From Anastatus disparis (taxonomy: Eukaryota > Arthropoda > Insecta > Hymenoptera > Eupelmidae): 64,000 nucleotides of DNA. The notes beneath the pieces are model-generated. The model searched no databases, was not told the origin of the DNA, and saw nothing but the letters and a program-made list of their open reading frames with translations. Location: assembly GCA_017163975.1 (NCBI GenBank), contig JAFFSR010000015.1, positions 1,308,501 through 1,372,500 on the forward strand, read 5' to 3'. Position numbers and translations under genes: made by a program. Shown piece by piece: positions 55,129 to 64,000 of the stretch (positions are counted from its first letter, which is position 1; every line of letters starts with the position of its first letter).

Positions 55129-57644
55129 TATATATATATTCAATAATTTCAAATAAAAATTAAATTAAAAAATTTCAAATGGAATTTTTAGATTATTATT
55201 TATATAAAATATACTAGTTTTCCTCTTGGTGATTTTCCTCTTGAGTCAAGGGGAATTCTACTATGGCTTAAATCAAAACGAAAATCTTCTACCACCAAGC
55301 GGATTCTCATTGGTTCTAGATTCTATTTTTTTCAGTGTACATACAATAAATTCAATCGTTTCTGTAGCTTTCTCGTCAAAAGCTAATTACATTCTATTGT
55401 GACAAATCAGTGTAAAAATAAATATTTCGAATTTGATTGCGTGCGTTCAGCTAATTACGGTCGCCGTGTGCACACGCGATAATCAGGCATAAGACTTAAA
55501 ACAACAATTCGATGCACGATCACCGATCGTCGCATTTTCGTTTATATTAATTAACTGAAAAACCGTAAAATTTGCGTAAAGCGGCGTTTGATGTGTAAGG
55601 GGCGTTATATTGTTTTTCTTACTTAAATCTTGTTTTCAGTGTTGTGCTTGTAATTAATAAAAGGGTTTTTTATGCCTTGAACGGCTTTTTCCCTTCAAAT
55701 TGTGTTTAAAGTTATTTCAATTTCCCATCTATTCTCATCAATAGATAAAGTTAAAATATAACGAAATTTAGTGAAATCTAGTAAAAGAAAGTGTAATTTG
55801 GTTTTGGTGTATTAAATTCAAATTAATTAATTTTCTCTAGTGTGAAAATTAGAACTTTAATAAATTTAGTTAAAGTAAAAACAGAAATTTTTAGTCAAAT
55901 TAAATTTGTGAATAAAATCTAGCAATTTTAGTGTTAAAATAATTTTCAGAATTTTCACTAGTGTGTTACGTCACAACGTATCTTTTATATTACTTTTTGA
56001 TTTACAATTTTTAAAATATCTTTTTATTCATATGATATTGATGAACAAATTAAACGGTCATCGAACAATAAAAGAATGTGTTAACCTAAGCAGTAAAGAA
56101 ACTTAAAGTTGATATTGAGCAAACGAAATTCTTCGATTCAAAATTACAAAACCAAACTCACATTTTGAAATTATTTATAAGAAGAAAAAGATCCACTTTT
56201 TACCTAATGTAATTATGTCAAAGATAAAAAATTATAAAAGCCGACTGAAATTGATGGCAGTGGGCACTACCCCAGGATCATCGTTGGTACCAAGTCGTAA
56301 ATCCTGTAATTCAAATTTAAATTCAAATTCAAATTCAAATAAAGTTATTGTATTCAATATTAATTATTTTTACAAGTGTCAATAAATATCTTAAAAGTTT
56401 CTTATATTCGACTCGAGTCTTATTTCAAATCGTGCCTATATCTATATCTATTCTTTGTCTGTCTGTATCCAGCCTTCATCTACTTGAATCAATCAAGGTA
56501 AGAATATTCAATTTATATATTCTCTATTCAAGTACACTTAATAAATATTCTTCAATATATTTCAATTGTGAGAACGGTTTATTCAATTAAATATTGGTGG
56601 AGTTCATTTCACCACTAGATTATACATATATTTATCTTTCATAATTATAATTTAATAATTAATTCAATAATTCCAAATTAATTTAAACTCGTATTTAAAA
56701 TCATACAAAAATATTCAACAAAATAAAATCATACACTTTTATTTAGTTCTGGTAAAAGCCAGGACTTAACAAGTGTAGCCCACGCTACAATCCGGGTGTG
56801 CTAAAAACCCCGTCAAAAACGTTTAGCTAAAAATATTAGTTAAGAAAATAACTAAAATATAGCTAAAAATACAGCTATATTCAACTGGAATATAGCTATA
56901 TTTATATGGATTTTTTAGGTAATAATCCAGTTATTTTTTAGGTAAAAATCTAGTTAATATTTTCAGTAGCTTACAACAGCTGAAAATATAACTGTATTTC
57001 CAACTATATTATCAGCTATATTTTTAGATATATTTTTAGGTACATTTTCAGCCAATTTTGCAGTTATTAATATATAAAATTTTTCTTTTTTTTATTCCAC
57101 ATCTGGTAAATTATTGTTATTTACATATCTAATATGACTAAAAATTACAAGGTACTAAATAAATCTCAACATTCTAATTTTCAATATTTTTATAGCTGCA
57201 AAGTTGGCTGAAAATATACCTAAAAATATATCTAAAAATATAGCTGATAATATAGGATGATAAATATTTCCATCGGTCTTACAGTCAATTGAAAATCTAT
57301 ATAATAAAATAATTAAATAAATATGGACAGTCAGACTGCCCTTGTTTATAATCACCCCCGTAGAATAACCTGAAATAAAAACTTAAAAATTAACTGGAAA
57401 GAAACCTGAAAATAAATAAAATTAGTAAAGCACAATCTGACTGTCCCCCACCACCAAAAAACCTTTCTTCGATTGTGATCTTGTATAATGTCCAACGTTT
57501 CGAGCACGCTACTGCTCATCCTCAAGGACTGAACTCCTCTAGCCGCACGACTCCCAATTTATACCTAAAAAATTATTTGAATATCCTCTCCACCATCAAA
57601 AACACCAATATAAGTTAATATACCTCCACCACTTTAATTTTATA
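55129..57644. other. Left palindrome arm, non-coding flank of the Penelope fragment
   Basis: Mirrors 58867-61380. Contains a run of TTCAAATTTAAATTC-type repeats near 56308-56340 and a ~300-bp block (56820-57060) of repeated AAAATATAGCTA / TAGGTAAAAATCTAGTTA words. ACAATCCGGGTGTGCTAAAAACCCCGTCAAAAACG lies near 56789-56823 (given here only as a location). No coding sequence recognised. Confidence 0.5.
57502..57517 (-). ncRNA. Penelope 3' stem-loop (hammerhead-like), left copy
   Basis: On the minus strand GGATGAGCA, a GTAGCG loop, TGCTC and GAAACGTTGGAC form a short stem followed by GAAAC. The layout resembles stem II and the GAAA core of hammerhead ribozymes reported in Penelope-like elements, but the CUGAUGA core is not canonical. 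Mirror of 58994-59009. Confidence 0.35.
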
Positions 57645-58511
57645 TTATGTTAGAAAAGGATGATAAATACTATTTAATTTACTTGATTCTAACATCAAAT
57701 TTACATTATTTTTATTCTGAATAATGTGAATATTCTCAAAACTCTCCCTTTTAAATTTATTTTTAATATTATTTTCTAAAATTTCAACATTCACAAAATC
57801 AAAAGAATGAACGGAATTCAAACAATGTTGCTTCAAACCCGACACAACATTTGGACTTCTCAAACTATATTTATGTTCATAAATTCGTTTCTTTAAATAT
57901 CTACTTGTCTGTCCAATATAATATTTATCACAATCATTACAATTGATCTTGTAAACGACTCCCGATTTTTCATCCTTTTCATCCTTATCTTTACAATTAT
58001 TAAAAAATCTACCTAAATTATTATTATTTCTAAAGAAAACTTGAATTTTATGTTTTTTGAATTCATTTCTAATTCTTTTTGACAAACCTCTAACATACGG
58101 CAAAACAAAATACAAGCTTCTAGTTTCTACATCAATTTTCTTTTTTAAATTACTATTATAAATTTCATTCACCCTCTCCTCAATCATTCTATTAACAAAT
58201 TCGATTGGATAACTATTACTAACAAAAGCCTTTCTAACAATGTTCAAATTTATTTTTCTGAAATCTATATGTGATAACTTAATCGCGCGATCAATCACAC
58301 CCTTCAAAGTACCAATTTCGTTTCCGAACTGGTGATGTGAATTAAAATTTAAAAATCTACCAGACCAAGTTGGCTTTCTATACCAATTTAGTTTAACTTT
58401 ATTATTACTGTCTCTAATTACTTTAATATCCAAAAAACTCAACTGATTATCTGACTCTATTTCTTTAGTAAATTTAATTCTATCATAAACAAAATTAAAA
58501 ACATCAACCAA
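57645..58511 (-). pseudogene. Penelope-like element: RT C-terminus plus GIY-YIG endonuclease, 5'-truncated
   Basis: 288 codons open. Residues ~1-100 (LSFLDIKVIRD, WYRKPTWSGRFLNFNSHHQ, VNRMIEERVNEI) match the region after the catalytic palm of Penelope reverse transcriptases. YVRGLSKRIRNEFKKHKI is the conserved linker. The GIY-YIG domain begins at GVVYKINCNDCDKYYIGQTSR with a downstream Arg (KKRIYEHK) and the usual H and E region. The palm catalytic motif is missing: the frame begins at the palindrome loop. Penelope elements use the nuclease to nick target DNA and prime reverse transcription. Confidence 0.9.
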
Positions 58512-58512
58512 T

Positions 58513-58866
58513 AATTGTAAAGATAAGGATGAAAAGGATGAAAAATCGGCAGTCGTTTACAAGATCAATTGTAATGATTGTGATAAATATTATATTGGAC
58601 AGACAAGTAGATATTTAAAGAAACGAATTTATGAACATAAATATAGTTTGAGAAGTCCAAATGTTGTGTCGGGTTTGAAGCAACATTGTTTGAATTCCGT
58701 TCATTCTTTTGATTTTGTGAATGTTGAAATTTTAGAAAATAATATTAAAAATAAATTTAAAAGGGAGAGTTTTGAGAATATTCACATTATTCAGAATAAA
58801 AATAATGTAAATTTAATGTTAGAATCAAGTAAATTAAATAGTATTTATCATCCTTTTCTAACATAA
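58513..58866 (+). pseudogene. Penelope-like element: GIY-YIG endonuclease only, second copy
   Basis: Begins exactly where the right palindrome arm begins (K-D-K-D-E-K-D-E-K-S) and carries the whole GIY-YIG domain to the same stop as the left copy. The last 72 residues are identical; one visible difference is A for G before VVYKINC. The RT part present in the left copy is absent. The two copies are divergent, each pointing away from the centre. Confidence 0.9.
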
Positions 58867-61372
58867 TATAGAATTAAAGTGGTGGAGGTATATTAACTTA
58901 TATTGGTGTTTTTGATGGTGGAGAGGATATTCAAATAATTTTTTAGGTATAAATTGGGAGTTGTGCGGCGAGAGGAGTTCAGTCCTTGAGGATGAGCAGT
59001 AGCGTGCTCGAAACGTTGGACATTATACAAGATCACAATCGAAGAAAGGTTTTTTGGTGGTGGGGGACAGTCAGATTGTGCTTTACTAATTTTATTTATT
59101 TTCAGGTTTCTTTCCAGTTAATTTTTAAGTTTTTATTTCAGGTTATTCTACGGGGGTGATTATAAACAAGGGCAGTCTGACTGACCATATTTATTTAATT
59201 ATTTTATTATATAGATTTTCAATTGACTGTAAGACCGATGGAAATATTTATCATCCTATATTATCAGCTATATTTTTAGATATATTTTTAGGTACATTTT
59301 CAGCCAACTTTGCAGCTATAAAAATATTGAAAATTAGAATGTTGAGATTCATTTAGTACCTTATAATTTTTAGTCATATTAGATATGTAAATAACAATAA
59401 TTTACCAGATGTGGAATAAAAAAAAGAAAAATTTTATATATTAATAGCTGCAAAATTGGCTGAAAATGTACCTGAAAATATATCTAAAAATATAGCTGAT
59501 AATATAGTTGGAAATACTGTTATATTTTCAGCTGTTGTAAGCTACTGAAAATATTAACTAGATTTTTACCTAAAAAATAACTGGATTATAACCTAAAAAA
59601 TCCATATAAATATAGCTATATTCCAGTTGAATATAGCTGTATTTTTAGCTATATTTTAGTTATTTTCTTAACTAATATTTTTAGCTAAACGTTTTTGACG
59701 GGGTTTTTAGCACACCCGGATTGTAGCGTGGGCTACACTTGTTAAGTCCTGGCTTTTACCAGGACTAAATAAAAGTGTATGATTTTATTTTGTTGAATAT
59801 TTTTGTATGATTTTAAATATGAGTTTGAATTAATTTGGAATTATTGAATTAATTATTAAATTATAATTATGAAAGATAAATATATGTATAATCTAGTGGT
59901 GAAATGAACTCCACCAATATTTAATTGAGTAAACCGTTCTCACAATTGAAATATATTGAAGAATATTTATTAAGTGTACTTGAATAGAGAATATATAAAT
60001 TGAATATTCTTACCTTGATTGATTCAAGTAGATGAAGGCTGGATACAGACAGACAAAGAATAGATATAGATATAGGCACAATTTGAAATAAGACTCGAGT
60101 CGAATATAAGAAACTTTTAAGATATTTATGGACACTTGTAAAAATAATTAATATTGAATACAATAACTTTATTTAAATTTGAATTTGAATTTGAATTTAA
60201 ATTTGAATTACAGGATTTACGACTTGGTACCAACGATGATCCTGGGGTAGTGCCCACTGCCATCAATTTCAGTCGGCTTTTATAATTTTTTATGTTTGAC
60301 ATAATTTCATTAGGTAAAAAGTGGATCTTTTTTTTCTTATAAATAATTTCAAAATGTGAGTTTGGTTTTGTAATTTTGAATCGAAGAATTTCGTTTGCTC
60401 AATATCAACTTTAAGTTTCTTTACTATTTAGGTTAACACATTCTTTTATTGTTCGATGACCGTTTAATTTGTTCATCAATATCATATGAATAAAAAGATA
60501 TTTTAAAAATTGTAAATCAAAAAGTAATATAAAAGATACGTTGTGACGTAACACACTAGTGAAAATTCTGAAAATTATTTTAACACTAAAATTGCTAGAT
60601 TTTATTCACAAATTTAATTTGACTAAAAATTTCTGTTTTTACTTTAACTAAATTTATTAAAGTTCTAATTTTCACACTAGAGAAAATTAATTAATTTGAA
60701 TTTAATACACAAAAACCAAATTACACTTTCTTTTACTAGATTTCACTAAATTTCGTTATATTTTAACTTTATCTATTGATGAGAATAGATGGGAAATTGA
60801 AATAACTTTAAACACAATTTGAAGGGAAAAAGCCGTTCAAGGCATAAAAAACCCTTTTATTAATTACAAGCACAACACTGAAAACAAGATTTAAGTAAGA
60901 AAAACAATATAACGCCCCTTACACATCAAACGCCGCTTTACGCAAATTTTACGGTTTTTCAGTTAATTAATATAAACGAAAATGCGACGATCGGTGATCG
61001 TGCATCGAATTGTTGTTTTAAGTCTTATGCCTGATTATCGCGTGTGCACACGACGACCGTAATTAGCTGAACGCACGCAATCAAATTCGAAATATTCATT
61101 TTTACACTGATTTGTCACAATAGAATGTAATTAGCTTTTTACGAGAAAGCTACAGAATCGATTGAATTTATTATATGTACACTGAAAAAAATAGAATCTA
61201 GAACCAATGAGAATCCGCTTGGCGGTAGAAGATTTTCGTTTTGTTTTAAGCCATGGTAGAATTCTGCTTGACTCAAGAGGAAAATCACTAAGAGGAAAAC
61301 TAGTATATTTCATATAAATAATAATCTAAAAATTCCATTTGAAATTTTTTAATTTAATTTTTATTTGAAATT

Positions 61373-61377
<5 letters not shown>
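58867..61377. other. Right palindrome arm, non-coding flank of the Penelope fragment
   Basis: Reverse complement of the left arm 55130-57644. After the stop there is ~240 bp typical of a Penelope 3' region, then ~2.2 kb without genes. Confidence 0.6.
58994..59009 (+). ncRNA. Penelope 3' stem-loop (hammerhead-like), right copy
   Basis: GAGCA (58994-58998), loop GTAGCG, TGCTC (59005-59009), then GAAACGTTGGAC. Located ~125 bp after the GIY-YIG stop. Same reservation as for the left copy. Confidence 0.35.
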
Positions 61378-61424
<47 letters not shown>

Positions 61425-62792
61425 AATATATATGTATATAAATTTAATGACCAACAAGTTTTAGAAAAAAAAATTTTTTATTTGTTTTCTTTAGGGAAAA
61501 TTCATGAAAAATTTATAAAAATTACTAATTTAACATGTAATGGAAAAAAATGTTCTCTGAAACTTATTGGTAACTAAATACATATTTTCTAGACTAAACT
61601 CCATTTTTTCTCTAACCTAAAATTTCCTATCTTTCTTAGTTTATAAGATAATCATGATTCAAAAAAGGTTTTTCTCCAAAAAATTATCATAACTGTAGTA
61701 AAAAAAGTCATAAAATCATTTTATTAAACTCATTTAAAAGAGGACTATTAGAGTTTTAAAACCTATTTGTTTTTTTTTAATATCATATTTTTCATAAAAA
61801 TGGCTTGAGTTTTTATGTAGTCAAAAAAAATCAGTCAAAAATTTTTTTTATATCACTATAAGTAATCGAGAAACAATTTTATTTACGCTAGACTGACTTT
61901 ATTTGTAAGATTTTTCACCAATATTGTAAAAGCTGTTTTGATTTTAGAGATATGATAATTCGTTCCTAAGATTTAAATCATGTAAAATCTTACCAAAGAC
62001 TAATAGGTTAACTAAACTTTGCTAATTGACAATCTCTACAATCCGACTGCACATCCTAGAAACTATTTCTAGAATCTGACTGTGCATGCTTATAACTTAT
62101 CGAGACCTACTGCACAAAGCCACAAGCTCTGCAGACCATCTGCATAGCCTATAATCAGTATAGACCTACTGCACATAATTAAAACACCCAAAGGGAGAAC
62201 TGACTGCACAGCCCAACATCCCCTACAAACGAACTGCGCATCCCCATATGTTTCTTCAACTTTCTGCGCATGCATAAGCTCCCTTCAACTCTCCCCTTAT
62301 ATATTTATTGTATTACAATCAATATCCTACCGCGATATCCTTGAGAGACCTCGAATGTACCTTAATTTTCCGACCAGGAAATCTATTAAAAAATCGATAT
62401 GGAATCCACTTTGATCCAGTACTATATGGAAATCTAGTCTCACTGTTTTAACAAGGTGCTGCTCAATTATTTAACTTGTTCATTACATTAGTCCTTTTCC
62501 AATTTCACATGAGATTTTAGCATGAAATCTCACGTGATCACTCACTCTATTTCTCTTGGGTAGGTATTCATTTGTTGTGTTTCATTAACACTGAAGAAGG
62601 CTATGCTTCGTTACTGAATTATTTATTATTATAAGATTTTCATTTGGGAATTATTACAAAGATATACAGCCATAACGCTTTAAGTCAATACATAAGTATA
62701 TTACATTCGACGTATAAAATAAAATTGAGCGCGCAAATACAAAATAGTTAGTGAACGTATCATTATAGTTAATTTAATACGTAGTTACTAGG
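61378..62792. other. Outer right palindrome arm
   Basis: Empty-site version of the left arm: (AT)n 61378-61418 without the 2.2-kb insertion, then the mirror of 51495-52800 including the TGTGCAGT repeats (62038-62280). About 40-50 bp near 62690-62735 (GAGCGCGCAAATAC side) has no partner in the left arm. Confidence 0.7.
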
Positions 62793-63548
62793 GTGCCTTG
62801 GGGTCGTTAGGCCCGTCTTATAACAATTATAAGCCCTGAGGTATCGTTACTGGATCTTCGTGACTAGATGGTGGCGCCATCTTACAACTGCGTTCAGAGT
62901 CAAGATATATTACATACATTCAGTTAAGTCGTTGCTTGCCACTGCAGCTCAAGGGCCTTTGTAGGCTAGAAGAATAACACAAGAGAATAAGGTGGTCATA
63001 AGTGTGCGTATGTGCAGCTTATTCTCTTTTATTTTTTCAGTCTCTGTTATCCTTTGAGCCTGCATAGCACTTAACGGCTATTACACGCAATGTGATATAT
63101 GAAGCGTATTTCGTAACAGCGTTCGTTTCTTAACTTCCAAACGTTCAGTTAATTTTGGAACGTTCCAAAATGAAAACCTTAAATCGTTTAGTAAAAGCTG
63201 AAAAGATGCACATTTTGCACATACCTATTTTACATTTTGGAACAGTCTGCGAAGTTTTGGAAAGTTTCGTGCAATTTATAATATGCAATTTCACGAACAA
63301 TGTTTTAGACGAAAGTTGTCAAACTTGGAAGGGGTCAAGAAAAAATGACCTTGTCGTTCACCTTGGAAAGCATTTTTGTGGTCAAATCAAGGTTAAGTTT
63401 GTTTTTTTTCAATAAAAATATTATTTTTATTCCATATTCGCATTATCTGAAAAAATACGTATCTTTTGAATAAAACATTTTTCTCAAGACTGTCTTGATT
63501 TATCGCTAGAGGATACTTTTAAGCTTCCATGTTAACTAAAGCTTGAAT
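62793..63548. other. Unassigned; one unsupported ORF
   Basis: More GC-rich than average at 62800-62960, with a short palindrome AGATGGTGGCGCCATCT at 62866-62882. An 86-codon plus ORF (63155-63415) shows no domain I recognise; a donor-like GGTTAAGT at its end could make it an exon, but this is speculative. Confidence 0.35.
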
Positions 63549-63645
63549 CAGTCAAGTAAAGGCAAGACCTCTCACCGTCCAACCAGTCAAGGCAAGACCA
63601 CTTACCGTCCAACTAGTCAAGGCAAGACCCCTCGACGTTCACCTT
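63549..63645. repeat. ~33-bp minisatellite, three copies
   Basis: CAGTCAAG(TAAA)GGCAAGACC followed by (A/T)CT(C/T)ACCGTCCAAC occurs three times from 63549, the last ending CGACGTTCACC. Confidence 0.85.
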
Positions 63646-63869
63646 GAATGCTAACTGATTATCAGCCATGAAAAAGGTTTGATATCATTTTCTTCACACG
63701 AAAAATTTCAGTTCCTTAAGTGCTCTATCGAATGCCCATTCCGTTAAATACATATTTGTATTCTTTGATGGAAACTAGTTTAAACATCTATTAATGTTTG
63801 TCGGGTGATTACCTGAAATGCTGCAACAATCCAGTCCATCATATTTTCTACTGTCATTGGACGTTCTGC

Positions 63870-64000
63870 GTTGAATCGCTGCTTCACAGCCTAGCGGAAT
63901 GTTTTCTAGTAGAGGTGAAGTCCGGTTCTCGAGAATATCCAAATAAATCTGGCCGTTCAAATTCTACTCATGAAAAATAGGACCTATTACGTAATCTCCT
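63870..64000 (-). pseudogene. Mariner/Tc1-type transposase fragment, runs off the window
   Basis: Minus-strand frame from 64000: GDYVIGPIFHE, in-frame TAG, NLNGQIYLDILENRTSPLLENIPLG. This is the pattern between the first and second catalytic Asp of mariner-like transposases (G-P-I-F-F...L-N-G..Y...L...L..L). Similarity fades after ~63880; the rest of the ORF to 63775 does not fit. Fragmentary and dead. Confidence 0.55.

Larger units (their letters stand above)
51495..62792. repeat. Giant inverted repeat (palindrome) centred on Penelope fragments
   Basis: Right arm 58513-62792 is the reverse complement of left arm 51495-57998. Mirror pairs sum to 116511 near the centre (e.g. 57645/58866, 57155/59356, 56348/60163) and to ~114243 near the edge (51968/62275), the difference being a 2.2-kb insertion in the left arm at 52924-55128. 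The loop 57999-58512 (514 bp) exists once. Arms are very similar: a 72-residue coding stretch is identical in both, and other paired ORFs differ at one or a few residues. ORFs at 56348-56590, 57155-57355, 59156-59356 and 59921-60163 are mirrored shadows without domains. Confidence 0.93.

Noticed and set aside
56348..60163. Paired ORFs in the palindrome arms (56348/59921 and 57155/59156) as duplicated genes
   Set aside because: They are mirror images within non-coding arm sequence, without domains or codon signal.

Overview
The window looks like a transposon-saturated, very AT-rich stretch of a metazoan genome, most likely an insect. The evidence is the mix of element types: Ty3/gypsy with a TGTTACGAGTGG-type LTR start, Ty1/copia primed by a half initiator tRNA, Penelope with a GIY-YIG nuclease, a DDE/SWIM transposase, a mariner fragment, a tRNA-derived SINE, and hAT-like and TTAA-type MITEs. 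Short GT-AG introns are present in one gene, and there are many (AT)n microsatellites. I cannot name the species. I found no convincing conserved host housekeeping gene and no bacterial feature. Almost every open frame belongs to a mobile element, and most are broken.

Layout. 0-4.4 kb: a TTAA foldback MITE, a fragment of an insect Env/F-type fusion protein (minus), a GC-rich C2H2 zinc-finger ORF with a frameshift (plus), then minisatellites. 4.48-11.50 kb: one large DNA transposon with ~665-bp terminal inverted repeats. It holds a ZnF-DDE-SWIM transposase with two nonsense codons, a 563-bp triplication, a foldback and microsatellites. 11.5-14.3 kb: an unknown ORF with a hydrophobic N-terminus (minus) and a GC-rich, intron-containing SIAH-like RING gene (plus). 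14.8-15.2 kb: a second TTAA foldback MITE. 15.7-26.1 kb: a decayed Ty3/gypsy element on the minus strand (5' LTR, repeat-rich leader, gag, PR, RT, OTU-like domain, IN), with a 2.5-kb minisatellite splitting the frame between the OTU-like domain and IN. 26.3-31.1 kb: two more TTAA foldbacks, an Ulp1/C48-like protease relic split by a SINE, satellites, a hairpin and a CACGTG cluster.

31.8-36.2 kb: a degraded outer inverted-repeat element carrying a nested 3.27-kb TIR element with one uninterrupted 565-570 aa ORF, a putative transposase of a family I cannot name. 37.70-46.11 kb: a complete-length Ty1/copia element on the minus strand, with 257-bp LTRs, TAAAA target duplications, a PPT and an unusually long PBS; a second SINE sits in its RNase H. 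48.7-51.5 kb: three adjacent foldbacks. 51.5-62.8 kb: a giant inverted repeat (arms ~4.3 kb, loop ~0.5 kb) centred on two divergent 5'-truncated Penelope fragments. Its left arm alone carries a 2.2-kb TIR insertion that itself contains a hAT-like MITE. 62.8-64 kb: unassigned sequence, a 33-bp minisatellite and a mariner transposase fragment running off the end.

Nesting gives relative ages: copia before the SINE in it; the Penelope palindrome before the 2.2-kb insertion in one arm, and that before the hAT MITE; gypsy pol before the minisatellite expansion. Coordinates and identities were read by eye. Repeat borders without a target-site duplication are approximate.
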